Assembly: GCA_014281115.1 (NCBI GenBank)
Contig: JACONQ010000020.1
Location: 248,001-312,000 of the forward strand
Direction of reading: 5' to 3'
Origin: Laburnicola sp. R22_1
Lineage: Eukaryota > Ascomycota > Dothideomycetes > Pleosporales > Didymosphaeriaceae
Length of the DNA: 64,000 bases
Position 1 is the first letter of the stretch. The number at the start of each line of letters is the position of its first letter. This document shows, piece by piece, positions 44,208 to 55,909 of the stretch. Below the pieces are notes generated by a model. It searched no databases. It saw only the letters and a list, made by a program, of their open reading frames with translations, and was not told the DNA's origin. Position numbers and translations under genes: made by a program.

Positions 44208-44874
44208 TTACATCCTAATCCGATCAGCTGAAAATATTAATACTATAATAACGAGGACAGCGGAACAACAGACTAATATAGAGGAAAGCAAGAATAGCGG
44301 ACCACAAGCGACGGATAAAGATGATATCGCAGAGAGACGTCGACTAAGAAGATTAATAAGTACCAACAGAATAGTAAAGCAGATACAAGAAATGCAAGAT
44401 GCAACGATTTGGAGTCCATAAATGCGATGAGCCTGGGGATCAAGCATCCATATGCAGAAGAGCGTCAGGCTGGAGATTCCAGTGACTAGTCCTAATGTCA
44501 AAGCACTATACAGGATACTTGGTTGTATTATTCGGAGGATATAATTGTTCTTTCTTAGGTATAGCGGATCGACATATTTAAGTTGGGTGGGTAGATCGTT
44601 ACACTGGACTTTACTGTCGTGCGTGAGGCAGTATTCTGACGTTCCTATTGTATATAGATGCCATGACTGGGTTTGTACTACGGTAGGCTAGATGAATGAA
44701 TATTTAGATAGATGGAGTTGGATAGCCTCGGCTTACTGTCAAGGTAAATATCCCAGACTTATGACTTGCACCGTGACAGTAGGTATAGATTATACTACCT
44801 GCAGATGCTGCATATATAATACTTGCAAATAAGGCTATTACTACTCTGTATTTCTGCTGCGAGAGCGAGCACAT
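44208..44874 (-). CDS. Four-helix membrane protein, claudin/SUR7-like topology, intact
   Basis: Exons 44874-44737 and 44687-44208 (618 nt, 205 residues), with a 49-nt intron (GTAAGC donor, CATCTAG acceptor), spliced between codons. The product starts MCSLSQQKYRVVIALFASII (first helix or signal anchor). A loop of about 85 residues with Cys pairs follows (TYCHG, EYCLTH, VQCND), then three helices: LTLGLVTGISSLTLFCIWML, IVASCISCICFTILLVLINL and a Leu/Val-rich last helix. One long Cys-bearing loop after helix 1 is the claudin/SUR7 layout; homology is not shown. No internal stop. Confidence 0.6.
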
Positions 44875-45131
44875 TTAGAACAAGTGGTGCATTTGCAAGT
44901 TTGGATTAATGTACGCGCTTATAATTACTTTTCTACCCTGTCTTAGTCCAATACCCCTTGCCTCTTCTTTTGTCTAAGAAAGGGAAGAGTGCGGCGTTTT
45001 CTTTTCCGTAGACAGCTACAGCTACTTTTTCGGCTGCCATGATCTGCCCTACCAAAATCCGCTTGCAATACCTGCTTTTCTGCCAAACTAGAGATACTTT
45101 GCGGGAAGCCGCTAATTCTACGTTTCCATAA

Positions 45132-47770
45132 CTAATTTAACTTCATGTATATACTAATAGTCTGGTTATAATAATAGACTGTAAACGAAACCTTTTTACT
45201 ATATTGACCGCAATTAGGACAGAGATCTTGATTGGGATCTATACGACCGAACCCATCTCCTGTGCTAGTACTAAAACTTGCGGTTGGATATTCGCTCAGT
45301 ATTCTAGCTACCATGGCGTGGCTGTTCACACTTCTACAGCGGATTGCACCCGTACACTTGAGATTATTTCGTACCAGCACTGGGCTGCCATCCAGCTCGA
45401 AGAAGAATGAAGCTGAGAGGAGGGCCTGAACCATCGGGCGGAAATCAAAGCTATCTAGATACATAATGGATCTTAATTTCAGTTCAGGGATCTTCATAAA
45501 GTCATCTAGCTCGGGTTCTTCATCTAAAGACATATTGATGCGAAAATAATTATCGCGACGCTCTTCACTAACCCCATTTAAGTGATTATTCCAGCTGCTC
45601 TGTGCATTTAGCATGGCGCTAAAAAGTCGAAACAACCTGATAAGAAACCGGTCCCGAAATCGCAGTCAGTTTAGTGTCACAGGGAACTGTTAGGGAGTAT
45701 TGGCGTAACCCGTACCAATAGATATGACAAAGTCCGGATCCGTGTTCCAAATGGCTTTCGACTCCCACTCGGCAGGATCAATAGGATTGTTGTGCTTCCC
45801 CGCGCCCCCATCTTGTAGATAGCCAGGCCTAGGAATGAATTTGGCGGGGAAGTAAGAGGGAGCAGCCAACGTAGCTCTTGCACTGCGGGGGAATCAGAAA
45901 TCTAAGCTCTATAATCATAGGAGGGTATCGTACGCATCGCACACTAGGACCTCATAATCCCCACGTAGAGGACGATAGTGTTTGTAACCTTCACACGTTA
46001 GATACTTCTGTTAAATTTGTAATTAGGTAAAACACACCACATCTTTCCATTTGTCCATTGTAGCTTAATAGGATGCATAATCTAGAGGTGGAAACACTCA
46101 TAGTTGTAATAGCAAATTTGGTGCTTGAAACCCCTAAAGGGTGTCCAAGGCCACTAAAAAACGGGGTTCAGGGTCCGTATGCTTCCTTCATGTAGGATTC
46201 TATTTGGCTTGCGCCGTACCTGCTATCAGTTATAAGAGATGAAATAAAGCCGTACACATTGGCCAGGAAATGTTCGTTCCTCTTGGAAAAGACTTGGGTC
46301 GCAAAGGTCTCGAATAGTTCGAGGCATTCCAACATCGTCCGGCGAACGAACATCATTAGAGCAATCAGGCCTCCAGAGCTTATGCCTAGTGCAAGGTCGA
46401 AATCATCGTAGATCGGGTATGGAAGCTTTCGAACGGAGTCGAAAGCGGTAATAGCTAGGATACTAAATATGCCTCGAATGCCACCTCCGTCTAGAACTAG
46501 TAGCCTAGACCCAGCGGTTGGAGGTTTAAGCTGTACAGTCAGTTTACAGCGTGTTTAACAGATTATGCATATCGACAACTAATAGTTGTACTCTCTATTT
46601 TCCACCTAAGCTCCAAATATGCATACGCAAACATCGCAAAGAGCGTAACTGCATTAGAATACATGCTTTGGCTTCTGCCTTAAACAGACTAGGCATACTT
46701 GGTTCGTCTTAAACCCAGCCCAATCCACTTCAAATAAGTCAATTACTTCCTTATGCTGCTAGGCCGCCATAGTGGGTCCCACAGAGCTGTAGATTTTAGC
46801 ATATTTTGCTTTTAGAAGCTTAGATGCTTTAACTGGCGGAACACTCTACTACGCGAAAGCTTTAAATAAGCACGGATAGTAGAGAGTATCAAACACCAAG
46901 TTAGGGGGAAATCCTGTTATTTGTTAGTTACGCTACAGCTAGAGAGATTGACCTACAATGCATATTAGGGGGACAGCTATCCATTACTAACGCGGAGGCA
47001 ATGTATCGAAATGCGAACTGTTAGCTTATTAAATTCTGCGCACATAGTTCAAGGAACGATCGCAAATTTGAACCCAACATGTGGTCAACCTTATTGTTAA
47101 TGCGCGTCGCTAAGACAAAATTAAAGTCGTGTGAATGTTTTGCGACATGGCGCAAGGCAGCTTTAAAGAAAGCTCTTGTGTGATTTGCTACAAACAGCAT
47201 ACTGCACTCTCTTCAGTGTTTTTGTACTATAGAGACAGTGTTCCGTAGCGCAATGTTTAGTGCTATGTTCGAACTAAGAGCTCGTAACTGTTTTACATCT
47301 TCGAACCCAGACAGCTAGTCCCAACTGGCCATATTAAGCTGGTGGCCACCGACTAAGATGATCCGTAGTCTCCAGGATGTTGCGGATTGCGAAGCAATGT
47401 TTGACCAACGAGTGAGAACATCGTGCGCTTCGGTAGAAGATCTGAAGTCATCTAAGAATAGGCATAGTACGTCAGTAAATTTGAGAATAAGACGACCAAA
47501 TACAGTATCAACCAGTCGAGTAGTTTCTAAGTCTGAAGCTTTACTTAACCACGACACTTGGTGATACTCGCGACTATGACGTTTATTTCGAGGATCGAAT
47601 CCACTGTATGCCGTGTTTAGATCTACTGTGGCTAAGAGTAGCGGGCTCTTGTCGTTAACCGTCAATTTTACTAAACCGATATCTGCTACAGCTCTAGATA
47701 TTTGATTGGTGATATCAGAGGTATATTTTAGAATATTCCGGTTTCCCCGGCCAACAAGCAATACTATGCC
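45132..47770 (-). pseudogene. Fungal patatin-like phospholipase, decayed
   Basis: The N-terminal extension (47761-47315 and on to about 46930) has LILKFTDVLCLFLDDF, LRSFLELCAQNLIS and YIASALVMDSCPPNMH, all typical of long fungal patatin-like proteins. The catalytic core at 46520-45680 has LDGGGIRG (oxyanion loop), GISSGG (GxSxG with the nucleophile Ser), ARATLAAPSYFPAKF and LQDGGAGKHNNP (catalytic Asp). The C-terminal part continues to 45132. At least one intron with CCGCAG acceptor joins VLVCDA to ARATLAAP. Stops are mostly TAA/TAG, with three or four TGA. Family role: acyl hydrolysis of lipids. Patatin-like proteins are a named Starship accessory class. Confidence 0.8.
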
Positions 47771-48045
47771 AGGGTATTGGGTTGACGGGCTGCTGAGTTA
47801 ACTGACTACTCTTCCTAGGCCTTTACCCAGCATAAGAAAATTATCTTCGTTATTATAAAAAGCATAAAGTAAACTACTATTATTTGGGGAAGCCATAGCC
47901 GATATATTCAATGTTCTATCTCGTCTTATATAGTTACAAACATAGGTGGAGCCTAAATTTAGTGTAGTTAGCCCTTTTTTTATTTAGGTACACGCGTTCT
48001 AGCTTACTTAGATTATATAGGCTCCGCGCAGACTACTTAGAAGCA
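47771..48045. other. Divergent intergenic region
   Basis: About 275 bp between the patatin-like and DUF3723 genes, which point away from each other. AT-rich, with no motif I can assign. Confidence 0.4.
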
Positions 48046-50205
48046 ATGGACCTAAAAGTTAATCAATATTACTTAGGGACCGCGTTGGTGCTGTTGATAA
48101 ATTTAATCTACGCTAAGCTTAAGGAGTTCCCAGACGACTGTACAGGATGTTGTATGTCGGATTTTAAGCATCATTTGCCTATATTAATTTCTCCCTCTAT
48201 ATTAGATGAAATTCTAGGGGCCTCTGGATGTGTACCTAAGGATCTTTATCGTGTTGCTTTACTTCCTAAACTCCTACTACCATTATCGTTAGTAATACCT
48301 TGTTTGCATGGCAGATTTAGACTGCAGAATGCAAGACAGGAAAGTAGCAACCTCTCCCAATTTTGGCCTGTGGACATGTTTAGTGATAGTAGGTTTGAAT
48401 CCAGTCTAGAGAGTCCAAGTTGCTCACAGAGTCAACGTGTAGAAATAACCTACAGCGTAGCGCTGTATCTCCATCAGTTTTACAGAGGTCATTCTGCTCT
48501 ATGCGATGGCGAAATATATCTCCAAGTACGACGCTATCAACGAGAAGGAATGAACGACCAGGCTGCCGCATGGATGAATAGGCTGAGCAAATCGAAACAA
48601 CGCAACGTGAATCAAATTTTACGTACTTCCAAGATTAGATCTATTTTAGACAACCTGGAGCCATTTCGTGCGCTCTAGGTGAACTTCCAATTGGGTTCCT
48701 TTCCACCTATACTTAGTTGGAGATGCTATGAGGTATTAAAGCCTTACTATGCTAGCTCAAAAGTACTTTGTTAACAAAAACAGGAAATCAAAACTTACCT
48801 AACAACCATACTTTAGACATGGCAAATTCTCACTTACGGAAACGGCCACTAGTGTGATCTTGTTACGCTGCGGAAGGTAGAAGGTCTCGCGCCCAAATGG
48901 AGCTTGGAACATTCAAAGAGGGCTAGGTACCTATTTGGTACTAATTAAGTGCTAAAGCAAGCTTCAAGTACAGAGAGAGAAGAGTCGCTTAACAAACTGC
49001 TTGCGCTGCCTACTTTTGTACTAAGTTTTGCCACATTCTTTAAGCACACTAAGAGGTTAGGTCCTGCGATGCTTGCGTTACGATGGCTTCTTCCACACCA
49101 TAAGGCGCCCCCTACCATACAAAGTGCAATTAAAACATACTATACAAAATATTATAGCGAACCGCGCAAATGTATAATCCAATATAGTGATAAGCAAGAG
49201 TATAGGGAGACAGATACAGCACAACAAGCAATAGGATAGGCTTACATACAGCTGTTTTTGGCTTCTATGCATTATAGCAGAGATAGGAACCCCAAAGAGC
49301 AATACTCGGATTAGCCAGGTTGGACAATTCGATTGGCGAGCGTAGCGTACGACTTGGGCTTTGAGAATACAACTATCCTTAAGCTACGACAATTCAACCC
49401 TGACGCATGTGACATTCGATATCACATGCTATGCGAGCGTCCTACCAACCAATTTGATGTTTTAGTAGAGTTATTTGACTAAGAAGTTTAAATAAGACGG
49501 GCAAGGCAGACTATATTTACGGCCCAGACGGATTTTATCCCTCTAACTATAACAAGTGCATCTAAAATAAAATTGAAAAACTTAGATTACTATCACAATC
49601 TGTTTCTTAGTTATATATAGGATGCTCTCGCAGCCTAAGAGCAAGGGGATTTTCTAACTCCATTTGGTAATTTGGTCCTAATATTAATAGCTTTCTTTAA
49701 CAATCTCCTACTAAGAGAAACTCTTAATACAGAGTTATCAAACACCATAGAAAGGAACCGGCCTAATTTGATCTCCTCATATGAATTTAATAAGAATGGG
49801 AATAAAGGAGATGTTGCAATTAAAGATGCCACATCTAACAGTTTCGCAACGGAGGGACTAGCTGTAACGATATAAGAGAGACAGTCCCACAATGCTACCA
49901 TGGAGTTTATACCACTACTAGTGGTAGATAGTACCAATAGTTTTACTTGCATAAATACTAAACAAACAGTTAAACAGGCAATCTAAAAATTAACAGCTAG
50001 AGGGACAAAAGCCTTCTTAACTACAGAGGTCGCAAGTCATAGTAAGAACAATAGTCGCAATGCCTGTAAGCGGTTAAGATTGGTTAGTCCAGCTGCCGAG
50101 AATATTGTAGCTTTTCGAAAGCATCTGAAATCTATTCAAATATATTATTGTAGTATTAGTTCCGTATTATTATTTATGGGTAAGCAACCATATAATACTT
50201 TATAA
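48046..50205 (+). pseudogene. DUF3723-type protein, decayed
   Basis: The ATG at 48046 opens 210 clean codons, ending with the DUF3723 landmark LCDGEIYLQVRRYQ...QAAAWMNRLSKSKQRNVNQIL. A TAG follows at FRAL-[W]-VNFQLGSF, where relatives have Trp. The same frame continues through about nine further TAA/TAG to 50205, including FVLSFATFFKHTKRLGPAML, AYIQLFLASMHY and LGFENTTILKLRQFNPDACD, which match the DUF3723 pattern. The distal part (after about 49600) is not recognised. No frameshift is needed over 719 codons. DUF3723 is a named Starship accessory class; its biochemical role is unknown. Confidence 0.75.
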
Positions 50206-50438
50206 ATTTAATCGCGTAAAATAAACCTATATAGCTAAAAGTATAACCTTCTTATAGGGAATGTTTTACGATTGGTACTTTACAGCTAAATATTCTATCT
50301 ATACTACTTTCCAAAATATAATTCTAGCTAGTGGATAATATATACTAGGTTATTATATATACTATATACTAAAATATAATAGAAATAAATATAGAATAGA
50401 CTGACGTTACTGTAATGCTACCTTGAGTAATAATAATG
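50206..50438. other. AT-rich spacer with short TA-rich palindromes
   Basis: Sequence such as GGTTATTATATATACTATATAC makes local hairpins. No coding signal. Confidence 0.4.
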
Positions 50439-51746
50439 CTAAGGATAGAACTGTTCTGGCCTACCGCCATTCCATTCGCATCCAGGGTCATAGTGCAAGA
50501 TAGTGGCAGCGGGCTCCTCTTTTTGCAGAGTACTTAATAACAGAGGCACCGACACCATAGTTTCTTCGCCAAGATATCTTCGCTGTTTTGCCTTTAAGAA
50601 ACAATGCAGTGGGATCCTGTCACAGTAACGTCCTATGACTGGTGATTGACGCATTCCAATCACGATGTATTGGAGATTCCCGCAGTACCCTCTATTATGA
50701 AGGAATGCGAACAGACCAGTGGTGAAGCACTAAAGCTCCCACGCAATCTCCTTTTCGCTCCTCGGTTGTGCGTGCTGGCATACATGGTACTGCCAAAGGT
50801 GTAGCACGAACAGATCGGGCATACACTGAAGTCCGTTCTACATGATGTCAGCACTTAAAACCTAGAACCCTCGATACTTACCTAGAAGTTAATATGCTCT
50901 GCAACCAAGGGTTTGTTCTAAATCTAGGGAAGAAGATAGTATTCGTCAACTTACAAACCGAGCTGCTTAAGATTTTGACAATGATGAAACACCTCGCTTA
51001 GACCGCCTGGCAGGTAATCGACCTCGTCTTCAGCAGCGTGAAGATGACTTCTGTAATGCAGCGAAAGCGAGCGGATGCTTTTTCCGAGCAGTGGCATTGC
51101 TGCAAAGGTCGTCTCTGGTTTGGCCCCAGCGTGGCTCCAAACCAGGTGTAGTGAGTTGAAGTTACAGATTTTGAAGAGTTGTCCCAGACATGCATCAATG
51201 TTGCGTTGTTTAACGTGGCTAAAAGAAGTTGCGAGATGGTGTAGATCAATAAGACGAGGAACTTGCAGAAATGTCTCGGCGAGAGCGTCCAGAAAAGTAT
51301 CCGAATGCAGGCAGTTCCATAGTGTAAGATGAGTAATGTATTGGAAAGGGATCAACCCAATCAGAAGCGGAAGAAGCGTCTCTAGGTCCCAACCGTCCAG
51401 AGTGAGTCGGCGGAGATTCGAGAGGCAGCACCCCTGGGAAGACGACCTTTAAGATTGAACATGGTTGATTATCATCGTAAGTTGCTCCGACCTTATAGCC
51501 TAAATGCGAAGATTTTAGAGTGTGTGTCAAAAAGTTGAATGGTCTAAGAAAAGACAGTGCAAAAACTCCTGAAGATGCTCTAAGCGTTAGAAGCTAATGT
51601 CGCAGGTTCTAAGCTTGGGCGAATCCCGTAGTATATGGGTTAGTCTAAAAGACTCGCCAAAGCGACTTTGGTATTGTGCATCGTAGCGAATGTTTGCCTG
51701 GAAGAAGTGCAGCTCTTATTGGGTGTAGGACAAGTATTCTAGTATC
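50439..51746 (-). pseudogene. LRR/F-box-like fungal protein, decayed
   Basis: Frames in order: ILEYLSYTQ..FFQANIRYDAQYQ..LRDSPKLRTCDISF (51746-51560); NLRRLTLDGWDLETLLPLLI, FQYITHLTLWNCLHSD and SIRSLSLHYRSHL (about 51420-50951), a leucine-rich-repeat pattern; then IGMRQSPVIGRYCDRIPLHC and HYDPGCEWNGGRP (50663-50439). The pieces lie in two frames, implying an intron or frameshift near 50900. Related fungal proteins often carry an N-terminal F-box; I do not see it here. Role unknown. Confidence 0.55.
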
Positions 51747-52511
51747 CGCGCGCCTATAGGCCGATTTGATAAGTGCCTGCAACTATCAGCGAAGTAAATT
51801 TTTAATAAAGACCATCTGACCTAAATACGCGAAGTTGCCTATGGGGGATCAGAACGAGAAATAGATAGAGCGATTGGTCTTTCTCCCCAGTTGTTACGGC
51901 TTTCCTTTTTAGAACGGTGTGAGTCGGAAAATTAGACCGATAGTTGCTCCCTAGGGGAGTTTTCCTAACGGAGATTGCATCCGCTGGGGGTGAACAATTA
52001 ATAATGGTTACACTATGAGTGTGGGCTTGTATCTTTAAGGAAGCTCGTGCCACAAGGAATACTTAAGCTCGGTCGATGTCTTCAAAAGACGTCATTGGAA
52101 TGATTAGATGTCCATACAGTTTGGTTTGAGCAATTGTACTTATTGCTTTACAAACGCAGCACAATAAGGCTAACGCGCTTAAGTCTAGCTGAAAATGTTA
52201 ACATATTTTGTTTTGCGGGGTTAAGAAACATACAGTCTTAAAGATCGCGTTGCTTAGCTCTGGAGGAAGATTCATTATTCTGGAGTGTCTAAACTGCAAG
52301 AACATTTAATAGGAATTGATGGTACCCAAGATAGCACTAACAGGAACCTATGTTTAGCGTGTTTGACATTTCACAAATAGAGCTGGAAGCGCCCAGACTG
52401 AACGACTGTGCCATATATGGTCTCAGATGTACCCCGCAGTGGCGCACAGGATCCCCCAGATATAAGTAGGATGGTGTTACAGCAGTAGGAGGTACACGAG
52501 TAACATGGGTC
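51747..52511. other. No supported gene
   Basis: Short frames only (for example 52053-51802, minus), none with a recognisable domain. Confidence 0.45.
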
Positions 52512-52512
52512 C

Positions 52513-52560
52513 ACGTTCACAACTGAAGCGCGCAGCACGTTCACAACTGAGGCGCGCAGC
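52513..52560. repeat. 24-bp tandem duplication
   Basis: Two adjacent copies of ACGTTCACAACTGA-AGCGCGCAGC (52513-52536, 52537-52560) with one A/G difference. Confidence 0.85.
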
Positions 52561-52782
52561 ACGTGCATGCGAGCGTTGTCGGTTTAGGAAAATAAGGGTA
52601 ATGTTACCAATAACCTACCTTGCGCATCAATTGCTTATAAGATACCAAGTGCATAAATGGTACCCAGGATAGAGGCGTCTGTGATGAGTGCCAGACCGCT
52701 CGCCAGCTCTGTGTGATCACAGAGCGAAATTCCGGGGCCAGCAATAAGTAAGTTCACGCACAAAGCCACTTCTTTACGCTAA

Positions 52783-53439
52783 GCCTTAAGTAGACAGACC
52801 TATCTGAAGAAGGAATGTGATCTACTCTTAGAAGCACTGCAAGTGTTGTTCAAGCTCTTGCGGGAACACAACTGCCTGCCCGAAAGCCCTTCCCAGATTC
52901 ACGCCAAACCTGAGCCTTTATTGAACTACGTGCTGGGTATACTTTAGAAGGTTGAGGAGCACGCCAATCCAGACACCGGCTTCCAAGCAGCTGAAAAGGA
53001 GGAACTTCTAACTGAATCTATAATGGAAGACGACCTAGTGAATTTCAACACCTAGTATTCCCAGGAGCTTATTTTAGGCCCTGTAGGAGGTTCCAATCAC
53101 GCTGCGAACGCCCAGTGTTTTCAAGGTTTTGGTCTAGCCCCGGATTTCATCCAAGCCCAACCCACCCAATTGGATAAAGGCCTTGTTATATCGGATTACA
53201 ACACTCAGAGTCTTGGTTTGGCTCCAAACTTCGAAATCCAAGGCCAGTCCACTACCTCTCTTGGTGGTAGCGGGTCACTTACGGAACATCCGCATTTCGC
53301 ACCGAATGGTTTTTCAAAATCTGAAGTGCCGCCGTTGTTCGAGGGTGGTGTTAACAACGAAAGGGCGTCTGGAAGCTGGCAAGGAGATCCAGCCTCCTCT
53401 TTCCTCGCTCCCACAGACGAGTGGTTCGTCATTCATTAA
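52783..53439 (+). pseudogene. Leucine-zipper-like protein, C-terminal part
   Basis: The frame starts after a stop near 52782 and may follow an acceptor. YLKKECDLLLEALQVLFKLL looks like a zipper or coiled segment. After it come TAG at 52945 and 53053 and a low-complexity Gln/Gly/Pro/Ser tail with a repeated GFGLAPDF/SLGLAPNF motif, ending at TAA 53437-53439. A bZIP-type transcription factor is possible, but the basic region is not visible. Both stops can be read as mutated Gln or Trp codons. Confidence 0.4.
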
Positions 53440-54031
53440 CAGAACTGAATGAGAATCTTGGCACCTACGGTTGCGGCTAGTCTTAGCTTAGAGTTTTTTT
53501 AGTGTTCCCATAGGCAGTTGCAAATGGCATCCATTGTTTGTCCTAATCGGGCCTTCTATAAGACAAGTGTCGTGGATTCGGCAATGGGATCGGGCTACAA
53601 AGGGTAAAGACAACTGTGCTAATCGTCATGTACTAGCCTAAGCGGACTGAGACTCGGATGTCAGCGGCACTTCTTATTAGCCAGCCAAACGAGTAACGGA
53701 TAATTTTAGGAAAAGCTAAGCGCTCGTCTGCCTTGCACAATCCCGTGCCGTCTGGTTGGATGCTGTGCCGCCGTAACTAATTAACTCGCTGGGCTTTCCG
53801 AAAGCGCGTGACGCATAATCCATACCTAGCTCCTGAGGGTGCCGCTAATGCCTGCAGATTCTGAGAACTGTGCAACCCCCCCTTCGAGTCTTGCTTGGAT
53901 CTCATGGCTCGCTGGCAGGCTTCTAATCTTCTAGCCTGCATACTGATGCTTGGCAGATCCATGTCACGTGATATCTACATACATTATTTAAGCACGTTGC
54001 TGAATGTATCTTTGAGGTCTAAAAGTACACT
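53440..54031. other. No supported gene
   Basis: GC-mixed sequence with a short minus frame (53962-53777) lacking any domain. Nothing convincing. Confidence 0.45.
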
Positions 54032-55071
54032 ATGGCGACTATGAAAGTGTTTAACATTTCGCCTAATCTAGATACGGTTATACGCGCTCAAGACTATGTC
54101 TATTACATCTTATCCTCTAAGTTACGCCTACTAGGCCCCAAGTTTAAAGCTTTGTTTAGCGAGTAGACGTCTCCTACATTACTCAATATAAAAGAGCATC
54201 CGGAAGCGCTTTTACGACTTTTTTAGTCGGCCCATGGCATCTTTGTAACAGCCAAGGACATTACTAGCGAAATTCTAGTTGAGCTTGCGCTCTTGCTCGA
54301 ACGGTACGAAGTCCCGCAATTATTAGAAGCTTATGATTTGGTCCAGTTCTGCTTTTAGACTAAGACTTAATCAACGCCTTATAAGTTCTCAAGCGATTTG
54401 GTGGATCTCCTTGTAGTTGCGAGAGTACTTGGCCCTGAAAAGCTGTGCTGGTTAGGGTTAAGCATATTCCAAAATAACTAGTATTACTATGAAGTGGCAA
54501 ATCCTTGAGGAGACCCTTTCTATACCTTGCTATTAGGTAACAAGCAAACTACTCTTATTATAGAACTTGACTAAAACTTACAGCACATATTATGCTTAGG
54601 GTGGAAACCGTCTAGTATAACGTAATAAACATTCTAATAGAGTCCGCACAAATGGTTACAAACCTCTGCAAAGATAACGATAAAGACCTTGATATGTCAC
54701 GCCGCCTGTGGAAAATGGTGGTCTGGATCGCGAAAATTCGGCCCAGTCTCGAAAACATTAATCACGCGTTGCTAGTACTCTACATCCCTCCTAAATAGCA
54801 GTATTAAGTGAAACGCGAAGGAGCACTCCATATTATTTACAAGGCCACAGTTGATGCGTCGGAATGGCTCCTGGAAGAATCCTCCAATAAGACACAAGAG
54901 ATGTCTTTGGAGTCGAACAGCGCGGATTTGAGGTGATTAGAGGTTTAGGGAGAGTCTGCGTTATACGAAGATGTTGCATCCGACATAAGCACATCGTTTA
55001 ATAGCTTTGACGGTGAAGATGCCTTGCTATTAGAGGAGGAAACATATCTTTTTAGACATAAAACCATTTAA
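54032..55071 (+). pseudogene. Second BTB/POZ-like protein, decayed
   Basis: The ATG at 54032 (MATMKVFNISPNLDTVIRAQ) leads to LRLLGPKFKALFSE-stop-TSPTLL, HPEALLRLF-stop-SAHGIFV and ILVELALLLERYEVPQLLEA, the order of a fungal BTB fold (SPxFxxLF, DPEAxxxLF, LAxLxxxYxV). Later frames carry LWKMVVWIAKIRPSLE, ASEWLLEESSN and an acidic tail to 55071, with a frame change near 54500-54620. Many TAG/TAA. It is a different family member from the copy at 26 kb. Confidence 0.6.
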
Positions 55072-55909
55072 GTATCTAGTAAAAATACACATAGCGCGTC
55101 TTTGAGCTACTAGTTTTCTTTGGCATTGGCATTTTTCCATATCCCCCAATTTTGCCTAATCCTTGGCATACAGTGCCAATCGCGCTGCGGGATGTGCCAG
55201 CTTCCCGCGGGAGCTCGTATCGCAAAGTCCTAAGGAGGACCCGCAACTCGACGAATTGCATAGGAACATCCAGCCAGATCCGCTTACAACTGGAACTAAT
55301 AATGCAGTTACTCTTAAGATATATGTACGAGTCAATGCTACCTATGTATCTAAGCATCTGTATAATCAATGTGTGCAACCTGTCCAGTATTACCAGCATG
55401 AGCCAAACCCACTAGACAGAGTCTTATATAGGGGGCTTTGCACACGACGCATTTTTTAACGTGTTCTTCAAAGTATTAAACGCTCCAATACTTGGGATCG
55501 TTTAGAGGAAATATGTGGGCGGTGGTAGGTGGATTGGCAAATCGAACAGATGTATTAGCTTGGTACTTGGTCATTTGGGATGTTCTTCTAGCTAGAATCC
55601 CGCGATTTAAAGATGTGCACCAAATTTATATTTACGTTTCATAGGTATCACGTGCATCCACCTCATGTTCTATAAGCAATATACTTCCGTTACTAAGCCA
55701 ACATAGTTTTCTGGATCCTATACCTCAGTCTCCCTTTCTCCTTAGTCGCATCCTATTAGGTCTTCAGTGGACACGGCTTAACGTAAGCAGGATGGTCTTC
55801 AGCATCAGAATGGCTGACATTTGAAGAACTATAAGATGAACATCCATGTACATAGCTCGCAAACTAAAGCCACAGATGGAGTTGAAATCTCCACGTCCTC
55901 AACGCATCT
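55072..55909. other. Unresolved stretch
   Basis: A 98-codon plus frame (55163-55459) and an overlapping minus frame (55399-55076) are open, but neither shows a domain. The plus frame has scattered Cys and continues with stops to about 55650. No call is possible. Confidence 0.35.
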
